Positions 1-9,674 of a DNA stretch of 64,000 nt are shown piece after piece. The stretch comes from Prorocentrum cordatum (lineage: Eukaryota; Sar; Dinophyceae; Prorocentrales; Prorocentraceae), in the NCBI GenBank assembly GCA_963575745.1, contig CAUYUJ010022071.1:301064-365063 (forward strand), in the 5' to 3' direction. Each line of letters starts with the position of its first letter. The stretch's first letter is position 1. A model generated the notes under the pieces. That model was not told the DNA's origin, did no database searches, and saw only the letters and a program-made list of their open reading frames with translations. The translations under genes were made by a program, and so were the position numbers.

Positions 1-13
1 GCCCACATCCTCG

Positions 14-1336
14 ATGGCTCCTACTTCCTCTCGTTTCACGAATAACCCGTGGGTGCAAGCATCTGAGGGTGATGACGGTGAGGGGGAGTGGCAGGTCAAG
101 GGCAGTGGCAAGTGGCAAAACAACTACAAGTCGCCCAGCAAGTGCCCAGGGTGTGGTTGTCGCAAGAACGCTCCCTCGGCGAAGTGGTGCAAAAACTGTA
201 ATGGCACGCTTCCCCAAGTTCCAGTTACTCCTGATCGCCCTGGCCCTCGTGCTCAGTCCTACTGGTCCAGACCGCCTGGGTGGTTTGGCACTGCCTCGGG
301 GCGCAAAGAAGGGACTGCTGGCAAGGGCTACGGCAAGGGCAAAGGCAAGGGTTTCAACGATGCATTTCGGTTCGAGTGGCATGGCTCGACCCCAGGAGGT
401 CAGCTGCAGTCAGCAGGGAAGGGTGGGAGTGCCCCGCCGCTCCCCGCTGGACCCGTTCCTGCTCTTTCTGCCGAAGAGGCTAAGCATATGGCCTCCCTGT
501 CGTACAAGGCGGGAGACGCTACGAGGGGTAAATACTATGCTGATGTGGCGGCCAGCCTGGAGGCTGCCAGCAAGCCCACTGAGACCAATGTTCATCAGCT
601 GGTTCAGCAGCAGCATGCAGCAGTCCGCCGCATGGAGAAGCAGCTCGAGGGTCAGCTCACTCGCCTGCTCAAATGGAAGCAGGAGACCGCAGAGCTGGAG
701 GAGCTGGTGCGCCAGTCGCGGGACCAGCTTTGCAAGGCGGATGAGGAGTACAAAGCAGCAGTGGAACGGCTTCGTGACTGCAGCGGCGCAGGAACGAAGG
801 GTGCAGGCGCGGAGTCTGGGCCGTGTAGCACCCCAGCTATCCCGCTGCGGGATATCATGGAGGGTAAGTTCGATCTCACGAGTATCATCAAGTTTGACAT
901 CATGGAGGAGTTCGAGAGCAGCGAGTACGATGTCACTGAGGGGGCTCGCAAGGAGTATCAGACGAGGCTGGAGAAGTTGCAGACGGGTGTGCAGGACCTG
1001 TCCAAGTTTCTGTTCGAGCAGCTCACCTCCACGGCTGCGGAGGTCGAGGCAGCTCATCAGGCTCACATATTGCGGCTGCAGCGCAAGCGGCGCAAAGGAG
1101 ACGATGGCGAAGGACTTCCTGCTCAGGGCGCTGATGACGCAGGTCGTGGCGCCGCCGCAGGGGGAGGAGAAGCTGCTGCGCCTGCTGAGCCAGGCGCTGC
1201 AACTCAGCCTGATGCGAGGCCCTTTGCAGCCGCTGCAGCCACTGACATCCGAGCTCGGGTTGACCAGCACTTGTCAGGGGTGTCCCCCCCCCCCCTCGCC
1301 TACTGGTTTGGTTCGTGGCACTCCAAGCTCGGATGA
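14..1336 (+). CDS. ORF1-like protein: zinc ribbon, Gly/Lys tract and coiled coil
   Basis: The 440-residue product has a Cys cluster C44-x2-C47-x11-C59-x2-C62 suggesting a small zinc ribbon, a basic GKGYGKGKGKGF tract near residue 104, and a long heptad-like Leu/Glu/Gln/Lys region around residues 193-253 that should form a coiled coil. Zinc finger plus basic tract plus coiled coil resembles nucleic-acid-binding ORF1 proteins of LINEs, and a LINE ORF2 lies downstream on the same strand. That is the basis of the call; no specific family was recognised. A run of 12 C at 1284-1295 sits close to the stop, and an alternative frame stays open to 1376 after it, so the last ~15 residues are uncertain. 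The ATG at 14 is the first in the window; the gene could start further upstream. Confidence 0.55.
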   Translation: MAPTSSRFTNNPWVQASEGDDGEGEWQVKGSGKWQNNYKSPSKCPGCGCRKNAPSAKWCKNCNGTLPQVPVTPDRPGPRAQSYWSRPPGWFGTASGRKEGTAGKGYGKGKGKGFNDAFRFEWHGSTPGGQLQSAGKGGSAPPLPAGPVPALSAEEAKHMASLSYKAGDATRGKYYADVAASLEAASKPTETNVHQLVQQQHAAVRRMEKQLEGQLTRLLKWKQETAELEELVRQSRDQLCKADEEYKAAVERLRDCSGAGTKGAGAESGPCSTPAIPLRDIMEGKFDLTSIIKFDIMEEFESSEYDVTEGARKEYQTRLEKLQTGVQDLSKFLFEQLTSTAAEVEAAHQAHILRLQRKRRKGDDGEGLPAQGADDAGRGAAAGGGEAAAPAEPGAATQPDARPFAAAAATDIRARVDQHLSGVSPPPLAYWFGSWHSKLG

Positions 1337-1581
1337 CTGGTTCCATTTTTTCAACTTTTTGGCGAATCGAGTTTAATCTATCGGCTCTTCAGTCCAGAAG
1401 TCTGGCTTGCGCTTGGCGCGCAAGATGCACTCTTTGTCTCAAGGATCTGAGTTTTTTTACTTATCAGCTTGTTCTGATAGGTTTCTAGCACGGTCAAAAG
1501 AGAGCAGCAGATGACTCCACAGGGGGGTCTGGGCGGGTGCCGGACAGGGTGCCGCAGAAGTCGTTTTAAGCCAACAGTCAC

Positions 1582-2215
1582 ACACTTCGTGCTCTTCGAC
1601 CTCCCAGAACTCCACTCCCGGGCCACATTCTGAATGCCCGGAACCAACTGTAGGCCACTTCGTGCTCTTCGACTTCCCAGAACTCCATTCACGGGCCACA
1701 TTTTGAATGCTCGGAGCCAACTGTAAGCCACTTCGTGGTCTTCGAGTGTCCAGAACTCCGTTCCCGGGCTACATTTTGAATGCCCGGAGCCAACTGTAGG
1801 CCACTTCGTGCTCTTCGAGTTCCCAGAACTCCATTCCCGGGCCACTTTTTGAATGCCCGGAGCCAACTCTAGGCCACTTCGTGCTCTTCGAGTTCCCAGA
1901 ACTCCTTTCCCTGGCCACATTATGGACGCCCGGAGCCAACTGTAGGCCACTTCGTGCTCTTCGACTTCCCAGAACTCCACTCCCGGGCCACATTTTGGAT
2001 GCCCGGAGCCAACTGTAGGCTACTTCGTGCTCTTCGATTTCCCAGAACTCCATTCCCGGGCCACGTTTTGGATGCCCGGAGCCAACTGTAGGCCACTTCG
2101 TGCTCTTCAAGTTTCCAGAACGCATGATTTTGAATGCACGGAGCCAACTGTAAGCCACTTCGTGTTCTTCTAGTTCCCAGAACTCCATTCCTGGACCACA
2201 TTTTGAATGCTGAGG
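1582..2215. repeat. 73-bp tandem satellite, about nine units
   Basis: The motif CCACTTCGTGCTCTTCGA recurs at about 1582, 1655, 1728, 1801, 1874, 1947, 2020, 2093 and 2155. The spacing is 73 bp except the last step, which is 62 bp because that unit has lost 11 bp. Because 73 is not a multiple of three, the unit is read in all three frames in turn; long open frames on the minus strand across it are therefore not evidence of coding. Confidence 0.9.
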
Positions 2216-2535
2216 CAGGCTGATGCTGCGGCCGAGGCAGGCTGAGGCTGAGGCAGGCTGAGGCTGAGGCCGAGGCTGAAGGCAGACTGAGGCTGAGGCT
2301 GAAGCAGACTGAGGCTGAGGCTGAGGCAGGCTGAGGCTGAGGCTGAAGCAGGCTGATGCTGAGGCAGGCTGAGGCTGAGGCTGAGGCTGATGCAGGCTGA
2401 GGCTGAGGCAGGCTGAGGCTGAGGCCGAGGCTGAAGGCAGACTGAGGCTGAGGCTGAAGCAGGCTGAGGCTGAGGCTGAGGCAGGCTGAGGCTGAGGCAG
2501 GCTGAGGCTGAGGCTGAGGCAGGCTGAGGCTGAGG
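2205..2535. repeat. GAGGCT hexamer-based minisatellite
   Basis: Degenerate runs of GAGGCT and GCAGGCT fill this stretch directly after the 73-bp satellite. Antisense translation gives Ser/Ala/Leu/Pro/Gln low-complexity sequence, which is not taken as a gene. The 100 bases that follow, up to the ORF2 start, contain nothing recognised. Confidence 0.85.
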
Positions 2536-2642
2536 CTGTGACTGCGACTGCCATTGCCGCTGCGACTGTCATCGCGAATGCGACTACGACTGCGAGAACA
2601 GCAGAATTCGACAACTGGATTTTCATTTGAATCTTAAGGGGA

Positions 2643-5600
2643 ATGCTTTCAGATATGCTTCTACACATCGCTGTTAGGTTGCTTTGCCGGGATAATCCTG
2701 CTCCAATTTTTCCTTGGGGCCCTCATCCTGTGCCCCCAGGAGGCCGTGCAATCCCTGATCATCGTCCCTCACCTCTCCCTGGTCTGGCAGATCAGACGTT
2801 GAGCGATGGCTCCGCAGCCGCGGCTGCGGTCGCACGCTTGCCGCAATCCGACTTTTTTGCTGGAGCAAGTACGGTCAGGGCCTCCAGTCGGGGTGGGGCT
2901 ATTGACCGGTCAGCCCCCGCCCCTGCGCCTCCAGCGACGACTGGTCCTGCGAGGCCACAGAGTTGCGGGCTCGACGAGGGCCTGCTGGTGTCCACCGTGA
3001 ACGCCAACAGCTGGGGCACCTTGAAAGGCTACCTTATGAGCAGTGCCTCGCATATCGTTATCGCTCAGGAGCATCGCCTGCGTGGGGACGACGATATTGC
3101 CACGGCCTCGAAAGGGGCCAAGTATCTGGGATGGAAGTCGCTCTGGGCCCCAGGTATTGTTGGCGAAGGTGGGGGCACCTCCTCTGGGGTCGGCATCTTC
3201 GTGCGTGACGCGCTCGGCATGTTTGAGCACCAGGACAGGACCGTGCTGGCCGAGGGCCGCGCGATGTGTGCCATGGTGCACGTGCCAGGGTGCGCCACCT
3301 TCTGCGTCCTCTCCCTCTACCTCTGCCACAGCGAAGGTCTGTCAGAGGCCAACTTGTCAATCCTAAAATCTGTGGGGGAGTTCATAGGGGGCCTTGAGTG
3401 TGAGTTCATCATAGGGGCCGACTGGAATTTCCCCCCCGAGACCTTGGCGGCTTCGGGCTTCCAGGCTAAGACCAATGGGGTGATTGTCAGTTCCCAAGGG
3501 CATACCCATTTCCCTAGCGTTGGCCCCCCCGAGCGCTTTGATTTTTTCGTTGTTTCCCATGCCCTCTCCCTCGGTCTCAAGCAGATCTATGTGCAAGGGG
3601 ACTCGCCCATCCACCCTCACAGGCCTGTGTCTTTGCGCTTTCATGCGTCTGTCGGTGATCTCAGGGCTCTCGCCTTTCGAAGACCGCCGGACCTTCCTGT
3701 GGTGCCGCCGGTTGGCCCGCAGCCTGAGCCTGGGTCGTGGGAGGTCCCGCTTGGGCTCGCGCGTGAGGCTTATAGGGCTGTGCAGGAGGGTGGTGGTGAT
3801 CGTGCTCGCGCTTTGCTGGCCCCTGGGTACCGTGCGTGGGCTAACGCGGCCGAGCGTGACCTCAGCGCTATCTTGGGGGTGAAGGTTCCCAAGGGGGCCA
3901 GAGCGAAGCGGCCGCAGATGTTTTGGAAAGGCATCTTAAAGGAAGGCGGCCGTGAGCCCGACCCCGCCCTCAGGTCGGTGCTTTGGCTGAGCAGTCAACT
4001 TCGTGCTTCCAGGTGCTACTTGGGCCCTGAGGGCCTTCTAGAGGGAGGCCGTCAGGTGCTGGCGGCGCTCGCGGAGCCGCCGACGACGGTGGCTGTGGTG
4101 AAGAACTCAGCCTATGCGCCTCTGTTTCGCACTGCCGCTGGCTTAGCGCGCAGTATGCTTAGCTCGGTGCATGATCCTGAGCTGGCCGCCGACCTCGATC
4201 GGCACATCGGCGTTGTTTCTGAAGCCCGTGCTACTGCTAAGGCATCCGTGGCCAAGTCTTCTCGGAAGGCTTGGAGTGAATGGGTGCGTCAGGGGCTCGA
4301 GAAGGGGTCGCGCAATGCGCAGAAGGCTATTCGGGACCCAGCTGCCTGGGCCCCCACCACGACTCTGTCCCGCTCGGGCGTCGTGGTGTCAGATCCCATG
4401 AGCTTGCTCAAGGCTGAATCGGCCAAGTTCGTCTCCATCTGGGGGGACGGTGGTGGCCAGGGCCTGCGCGGTAAGGATTTATTGTCATGCCCTCCCCCTC
4501 TCGAGCCCGACATCATCAGGGCCATGTCTAAGAAATATCGGCCCGCTTCTGCTGTCAGCTTGGACGGCTTCCACTGCCGTCATGTCAGCCTGCTCTCGGA
4601 CGAGGCTCTGATGGCCATGTCTCTTTGGTTCTCGGTCATGGAGGCCACGGGGTCCCTGCCTGTCCAGCTCTCTTGGGTGCTGGTCGCTTTGTTGGCCAAG
4701 GCGTGTGGGGGTTTCCGACCCATTGGGATCTTCTCGAGTTGGTATCGCGTCTGGGGCAGATGCCGCCGCTTTGAAGCTCTCCGTTGGGAGCTCCAGCACA
4801 GCCGACCTTACTGGGCGGCGGGGGCCCATCGTGGGGCGGGGGACGTTGTCTGGAGGCAGGCCTTCAGAGCGGAGTCGGGGGCGGCCAGAGGTCAGACTAG
4901 TGCGTCTATTTTTTGGGACCTGCGTAAGTACTACGAACATATCGACCTCGACTTTCTCTGGGCTAAGTGCAAGCAGCACCAGTTTCCCCTAGACATCGCG
5001 CGCCTTGCCATTCACGCTTACTCGTGCGCGAGATTCATGACCTTGGGGGGAATCGTCGATGGCCCGTTTTTCGCCCTAAAAGGGGCCGTCGCGGGTTGCA
5101 CCTTCGCGACGAGCCTTATTAGGGTGTTTGCTTTGGAGGCTTTCGACTCCATTCCGAGGGGACCAGATTTTGATGTGTACGTTGACGATTTAAGCCTCAG
5201 CGCGAATGGCAAGCCCAGCATTGTTTTGAAGCATCTAGTTTCAGGCGCCAGAGCTCTGCACTCTGCGATCACGTCGACGCTCAAGTGCAAGCTGGCTATG
5301 GATAAGGTTGGCATGGTCTCCAGCAGCAAGCACGTTTCGGCTGCGCTCTTTGCCGAGCTCGGGGGCTTAGTCGGCGATCCAGTCTGCACTCGCGTGACCA
5401 ACTTAGGTGTGGATTACACTGCGGGCAGAGCGGTCAGAGCTCCTGGAAAGAACAGGAGTGCCAAAGTCAAGCAGTGGGCTACTGCGGCTCTCAGGAAAGC
5501 TCTTCGTCTCGGGAAGTTGGGCCCCGCGCTGGGCCGCAAGGTGGTCAAGGTCTTCGCTTCGGGTCCCTTAGCGGGGGCGGTCTACGGGTCGGACGTGTAC

Positions 5601-6020
5601 GGGGTCTCTGACCGTGAGCTGCTGTCGCTTCGGCGCATGGCCATGTCGTGCGTGAAACCTTCTGCCCAGGGAAGGTCCCTTTCGGTTTTGTGTCTTTTAG
5701 AAGGGGACCCCACGTGGAGGGCCAGTTGTGCCCCCATCATCCGCTGGGCCAAGGAGGTGTGGATGCGTCAGACGAGGGCCTTTGAGTGGGCCTTGAGTTG
5801 GGCTGAGCTTCGGGCTGGTTGGAGTTCTGTTTTTGATAAGGAGGACTGGACCTGGGCCAAAGTTTCGGGACCCATCTCGGGGCTGAGAATGTCCTTGTAC
5901 AGGCTTGGGTGGACCATGCCCAATTTCACCACCCTCGTTGACGATTTCGGTCGCGAGATTTCTCTTACGCTGTCGCCGCCCAAGCTGGTGAAGCTTTTTT
6001 TGCAAGGAGGCGGCCTTTAG
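2643..6020 (+). CDS. LINE ORF2, part 1: endonuclease and reverse transcriptase
   Basis: This 1125-residue frame carries an endonuclease/exonuclease/phosphatase domain followed by a reverse transcriptase. Endonuclease signs are NSWGTLKGYL (~residue 121), QEHRL with the metal-binding Glu (~142), GADWN (~258) and a terminal HRPV (~326). The RT shows GGFRPIGIF (~690), palm motif A in FWDLRKYYEHID (~758) and catalytic YVDD at 846-849. Such enzymes nick target DNA and copy the element RNA at the nick. The first ~100 residues are Pro/Ala-rich and not recognised, so the start is uncertain. The frame ends prematurely: it runs through a T7 run at 5995-6001 into an early TAG, while the continuation lies in the next frame (6001-7494). 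It may be a one-base insertion, a sequencing error or an inactive copy; the open frame of over 1,100 codons suggests recent activity. Confidence 0.85.
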   Translation: MLSDMLLHIAVRLLCRDNPAPIFPWGPHPVPPGGRAIPDHRPSPLPGLADQTLSDGSAAAAAVARLPQSDFFAGASTVRASSRGGAIDRSAPAPAPPATTGPARPQSCGLDEGLLVSTVNANSWGTLKGYLMSSASHIVIAQEHRLRGDDDIATASKGAKYLGWKSLWAPGIVGEGGGTSSGVGIFVRDALGMFEHQDRTVLAEGRAMCAMVHVPGCATFCVLSLYLCHSEGLSEANLSILKSVGEFIGGLECEFIIGADWNFPPETLAASGFQAKTNGVIVSSQGHTHFPSVGPPERFDFFVVSHALSLGLKQIYVQGDSPIHPHRPVSLRFHASVGDLRALAFRRPPDLPVVPPVGPQPEPGSWEVPLGLAREAYRAVQEGGGDRARALLAPGYRAWANAAERDLSAILGVKVPKGARAKRPQMFWKGILKEGGREPDPALRSVLWLSSQLRASRCYLGPEGLLEGGRQVLAALAEPPTTVAVVKNSAYAPLFRTAAGLARSMLSSVHDPELAADLDRHIGVVSEARATAKASVAKSSRKAWSEWVRQGLEKGSRNAQKAIRDPAAWAPTTTLSRSGVVVSDPMSLLKAESAKFVSIWGDGGGQGLRGKDLLSCPPPLEPDIIRAMSKKYRPASAVSLDGFHCRHVSLLSDEALMAMSLWFSVMEATGSLPVQLSWVLVALLAKACGGFRPIGIFSSWYRVWGRCRRFEALRWELQHSRPYWAAGAHRGAGDVVWRQAFRAESGAARGQTSASIFWDLRKYYEHIDLDFLWAKCKQHQFPLDIARLAIHAYSCARFMTLGGIVDGPFFALKGAVAGCTFATSLIRVFALEAFDSIPRGPDFDVYVDDLSLSANGKPSIVLKHLVSGARALHSAITSTLKCKLAMDKVGMVSSSKHVSAALFAELGGLVGDPVCTRVTNLGVDYTAGRAVRAPGKNRSAKVKQWATAALRKALRLGKLGPALGRKVVKVFASGPLAGAVYGSDVYGVSDRELLSLRRMAMSCVKPSAQGRSLSVLCLLEGDPTWRASCAPIIRWAKEVWMRQTRAFEWALSWAELRAGWSSVFDKEDWTWAKVSGPISGLRMSLYRLGWTMPNFTTLVDDFGREISLTLSPPKLVKLFLQGGGL

Positions 6021-7494
6021 GAGTCTCGAGCGGGAGTCGGGGGACAAGTTTCGGGCTGGATTTCGTCTCTGCTGGGACGTTCCGAAGAGGCTTCTCGCTT
6101 CCAAGAAAATTCCGGGGGTTCAGAAGGGTATGATCCGTGCTCTTGCCACCAATGCCTGTTGGACTGCAGGCGACGCCGCTGACCTAGGCTATCCCATCTC
6201 CAGCTTGTGCCCGCTGGGCTGCGGCGCCAAGGACACCCTGTTTCACCGCCTCTGGGTGTGCCCGTGCGCGCAGGCCGAGCGGGGCGAGCACATGCCGAAG
6301 TGGATCCAGCAAGCGGCGCTTGAGGTGCCAGAGAACGACCCCGAGGTTAGAGTTCTGTGGCTTCATGGAGCGTTTAGACATCCTGGGGATTGGGCCCCCA
6401 AGCCTGCTATCTCGCCCGACGGTGTCACGGTGGAGTGGTATGCGGACCTGCTCCCTGATCTTGCCAGGCCAGGCTCGCCCCCCTCCATCGTTCCCAGGGA
6501 CGGCGTCTGGGGGCACATTTTCATGGATGGGTCCTGTACTAGGCATCAGGTTAGAGAGCTGTCTAGGGCGGGGTGGTCTGTTGTCATGGTCTCGGAGTCT
6601 GGGGAGCTGCTAGGGGTTATCAAAGGCCCCCTCTGGGCTCTTTGGCCCCAGACCCCCCAGGCTGCTGAATTCGGTGCCCTTGCCTGGACGGCGTTGTATA
6701 CAGAGGGCCCAGCTCAGTGCTACTCAGATTGTGCTAGCGTGGTGCTGCTGCAGAGTCTTGGAGGCGCTGAGGCTATAGGCCCAGCCCGACAGCATGCTGG
6801 CTTTGTCATTCAAGCTCGCCACAAATTTGGCCGCTTCTGCGAGGGCTTCCACAAAGTGGCGGCCCGCAAAGATGTGGAGGAGGAGGGTTTGTCGGCGGAG
6901 GAGCGCTTTCGGAGGTTGGGTAACGCGTATGCCGACGTCGCGGCGAAGGAGGGTGCTAGGCGCCACCCGACCATGACGCCGACGGAGGCTGATGATTTAA
7001 GTCGCACGCTAGAGATTGCGAGGGCCGTGCTGATGGGCGGAGCAGCGTTGCTCCCGCTCTGGCCCAAAGTCGAGTTCCGTGGCTTAGTGCGGGTCCAGCC
7101 GCCAAAGCCACCGAGTTCATCTCGGCTCACGCTTGAGCACGATTGGGAACGCCAAGGAAGTTTTTGGAGGTGCCGTGTGTGTTTGCGAGGCTCCAGAGCT
7201 TCTTCTTGGCCGTGTGGCGGTTCGGAGTGTGCGGGCCGCAGCAGGCTCGACAGGTGTGTTGTGGAGCGTCTCGGGCATAGGGCGATCGTGTTCCCATGCG
7301 CTGATAATTCTCACCTGTTCCTTTGCATGACGTGCAAGTTTTATAGCAGCGGTGGAGTTGTGTTAGGCCTTGGGCGTAAGTGCGCCCCTCCTACGGTGGC
7401 TTGCGTGAAGAACGTGCGTAAGCTCCGTGGAGGCCTGCACCCTGATAAGAAGGGTGTGTTCGTCGACATCGACGAATTCATCCCGCTGCTGTAA
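6001..7494 (+). CDS. LINE ORF2, part 2: zinc-binding segment and RNase H
   Basis: This is the out-of-frame continuation of the reverse transcriptase. The first ~40 codons before the ATG at 6130 are open and protein-like, so that ATG is not a true start. A Cys/His cluster CPLGCGAKDTLFHRLWVC follows (bases 6206-6262), as often found after LINE reverse transcriptases. RNase H catalytic residues are visible: Asp in HIFMDGS (6526), Glu in QAAEFGAL (6667), Asp in CYSDCASVV (6727) and Asp in NAYADVAAK (6934). RNase H removes RNA from the RNA:DNA hybrid during integration. Two further Cys pairs near the C-terminus (CRVC, CMTC) suggest another zinc module. The frame closes with TAA at 7494. Confidence 0.8.
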   Translation, partial: CKEAAFRSLERESGDKFRAGFRLCWDVPKRLLASKKIPGVQKGMIRALATNACWTAGDAADLGYPISSLCPLGCGAKDTLFHRLWVCPCAQAERGEHMPKWIQQAALEVPENDPEVRVLWLHGAFRHPGDWAPKPAISPDGVTVEWYADLLPDLARPGSPPSIVPRDGVWGHIFMDGSCTRHQVRELSRAGWSVVMVSESGELLGVIKGPLWALWPQTPQAAEFGALAWTALYTEGPAQCYSDCASVVLLQSLGGAEAIGPARQHAGFVIQARHKFGRFCEGFHKVAARKDVEEEGLSAEERFRRLGNAYADVAAKEGARRHPTMTPTEADDLSRTLEIARAVLMGGAALLPLWPKVEFRGLVRVQPPKPPSSSRLTLEHDWERQGSFWRCRVCLRGSRASSWPCGGSECAGRSRLDRCVVERLGHRAIVFPCADNSHLFLCMTCKFYSSGGVVLGLGRKCAPPTVACVKNVRKLRGGLHPDKKGVFVDIDEFIPLL

Positions 7495-7583
7495 GGTACA
7501 GGTTTCAGTGCCTGCCAGTTGCGCCTCTGGACTGGTTGAGCAAGCACTGTGCACAGAGGCCGCGGCGTTGCTGCCAAAAAAAG

Positions 7584-7642
7584 AGGAGGGAACAGGAGGA
7601 GGAGGAGGAGGAGGAGGAGGAGGAGGAGGAGGAGGAGGAGGA
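7584..7642. repeat. (GGA)n microsatellite
   Basis: An almost pure AGG/GGA run lies about 90 bp after the LINE stop. The following ~600 bases up to 8266 are very GC-rich and have several overlapping open frames, but none was recognised as a gene. Confidence 0.95.
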
Positions 7643-8266
7643 GCCCCGTGCTGTGCGCCAGCCCGCGGGGCGCGCGCGGCACTCAGGATGGCCTCGGGCT
7701 GGCTCCCCCTGCCTCCGTGGCGCTCCGTCGGAAGGGGGAGCTCGACGCAGCGTCACCAGTGAGAGTGAGACTGCTGCTTTGCAGACGCGCCTTGTCGCCG
7801 CGCTGGAGAGGAAGCCGCAGGGACGGATCAAGAGGGCCACAGGATGTCCGCAAGATGCCTCCGCCAAAGGCCCCAGAGCCATCCACGACGCTCCCGAGAG
7901 GCCCCGAAACGGCCAAGGGCAGGGCCCTGGGATCTGTAGCCGTTTTGGCTCAAGCCCGCCGACCGCCGCCCGCCGCGGCGCGAGCAGCTCGCGGCGGCGA
8001 GCGCCGCCATGCGGCCCAGCGACGGCACGGGCGAGCGGGGCGCCACTGCCGCGCGGGAGACTTCGGCCCCGCCGGCGCCAGCGCCCGACGCGCCCGGCGG
8101 CGGCCGCGGGCGGCGCTGGCGGCCATGCTCGCTGGCCGTGCTCGCATGCAGGGGCCTCGCCAGTGGCTGGATCGCCGCGGGCGCGTTCGTGCCCTGCTGG
8201 CGGCAGGCGGGCGGCAGAGAGCCAGGCGTGGCGAGGCGCGGGATAAAGAGCTCGAATCTCCTCAGG

Positions 8267-9159
8267 ATGAACCGCGACGACGAGATGGGCAGCACGGGCA
8301 AGCATTTCGCGAAGTACACCGGCCACGTGCGATGGCACCCGACGAGGAGAGTGAAGTGCGCCAGCGATGAGGAGGCCGAGAAGATCTTCATGGAGACCGG
8401 AAGAAAGGCCCAGCCGCTCCGGCTCGCGAACGCGACGAGGCGGACAATCGTGGCCAGCGGCCAGCGACGTCGAGCGGCGCCGCATGGCAGAATGGGTGGG
8501 GGCCCATTGCATCACGAAGCTCGTGGCGCAGATGCTGATCAGGCGTGAGGTCCACCCGGAGCGGAGCCACGACCGGATCGTGGTGTACGCCAAGATGAGG
8601 GCCGACTATCTGGTCCCAGACATGGACTCGGGCGACCCGCTGAGGCGGGGCTTCGACCTGAAGTTCAAGGCCGCTCTCAGGGAGAACCTGGACCCCAATC
8701 TGCCGACCAGCGAGCGGCAGCTGCACAACGAGCCAGAGAGGCGCTGGATCATGTCCGATTTCCAGGAGGGCAGTATGCTGGAAGATCATGAGGTCGAATG
8801 GCGCTCTGGTGCACGACGAGCTCATGGACAACTTCTGGACCACGTGCATCTTGGACAACGTTGTGGAGCTGGGCGAGCTGGTTGCGCAGCACTTTGCGGC
8901 CCACGTGGATCGGTATCCCACCGAGGGGAATACGAAGGAGCTGAACAAGTACGGCAGGCGTACGACGAAGCGAATACGAGCGGATTGGCGCATCGACTTC
9001 GAGATGCCGACGTGGAGCGACAAGGATCTCGAACGACGTACCCAGAACGGCAAAGTGCAGGAGCCTCACGACGCAGGCCTCGGGCATCTGCTGTACGAGA
9101 TGCACACGAAGAAGGACAAGAGGAAGCGGAGTCCGACAATCCAGGTCAACATGTGCTGA
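8267..9159 (+). pseudogene. Decayed coding region, unknown function
   Basis: Protein-like sequence runs through three successive frames. Frame A starts MNRDDEMGSTGKHFAKYTGH at 8267 and ends in TRRTIVAS near 8458. Frame B continues from DVERRRMAEWVGAH to about SMLEDHE near 8790. Frame C continues with NGALVHDELMDNFWTTCILDN to a TGA ending at 9159 after IQVNMC. The first switch coincides with a perfect tandem duplication of GCCAGCG at 8453-8466; removing one copy would make A and B continuous. The second switch near 8770-8800 looks like a one-base change. Composition (charged, few Pro or Ser runs) contrasts with the low-complexity flanks, which supports former coding. No family was recognised and no upstream start is certain. 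Introns are an alternative for the second switch but not for the 7-bp duplication. Confidence 0.5.
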
Positions 9160-9296
9160 GCGCAGCCGCACGAGACGCGATAGAACGTCTTCGTGCGCGA
9201 CACCTGTCTGATCGGATCGGTTGGCCTGCAGTTGGAAAAAGGGCAGGGCCCCATGACGGTCCCCAGAGATCCCCAAGGAGGGCACCAACTGTTCCT

Positions 9297-9480
9297 CCTT
9301 CGGAGACGGCGACAACGACGGCGACAACGGCGACACCGGCGACACCGGCGACCACGGCGACGACGACGGCGACAGCGACGACGGCGACGGCGACGACGAC
9401 GACGCCTCCGTCGTCGGCGACGACGAGGGCGATGGCGGCGACGACGACTGCCCCTGCGACGGCGACGACGCAGCTGGCGG
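9297..9480. repeat. CGACGG/CGACGA trinucleotide-type repeat
   Basis: Imperfect CGACGG, CGGCGA and CGACGACGA runs occupy this stretch; every frame gives Arg-, Thr- or Val-rich low complexity. GC-rich unique-looking sequence follows to 9670 with nothing recognised. Confidence 0.85.
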
Positions 9481-9674
9481 CGCAGACAGCCCGCAGGCGC
9501 CCGCGGCCGCGGTGGCCCCGCGAGGGCTGCCGGGCCAGGGCGCGGCGCCCGGGGCTTGCGCCTGCCCGCAGGAGGAGGGGGGGGTCAGCGGGGAGGGGCT
9601 CCCGCTGGCGACGCGCAGGATCCGGGCCTCCCGCCCCAGACCTCCTTTGGGGGAACAAAAAGTGACATAAACAT

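Larger units (their letters stand above)
14..7494 (+). mobile_element. LINE-like non-LTR retrotransposon
   Basis: An ORF1-like protein is followed on the same strand by an ORF2 with apurinic-type endonuclease, reverse transcriptase, a zinc-binding segment and RNase H, the order of RNase H-bearing LINEs. The 5' end may lie outside the window, since the first ATG is at base 14. No poly(A) or clear target duplication was found after the last stop, so the 3' border is unknown. ORF2 carries one frameshift (see its two parts). ORF1 and ORF2 are 1.3 kb apart with a satellite between them, so their membership in one element is inferred from order and strand. Confidence 0.7.

Noticed and set aside
1378-2668. 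Minus-strand frames with a recurring EFWELEEHEVAYSWLRA motif
   Set aside because: They come from the 73-bp satellite read in three frames; the period and the GAGGCT tail explain them, and no start or domain supports a gene.
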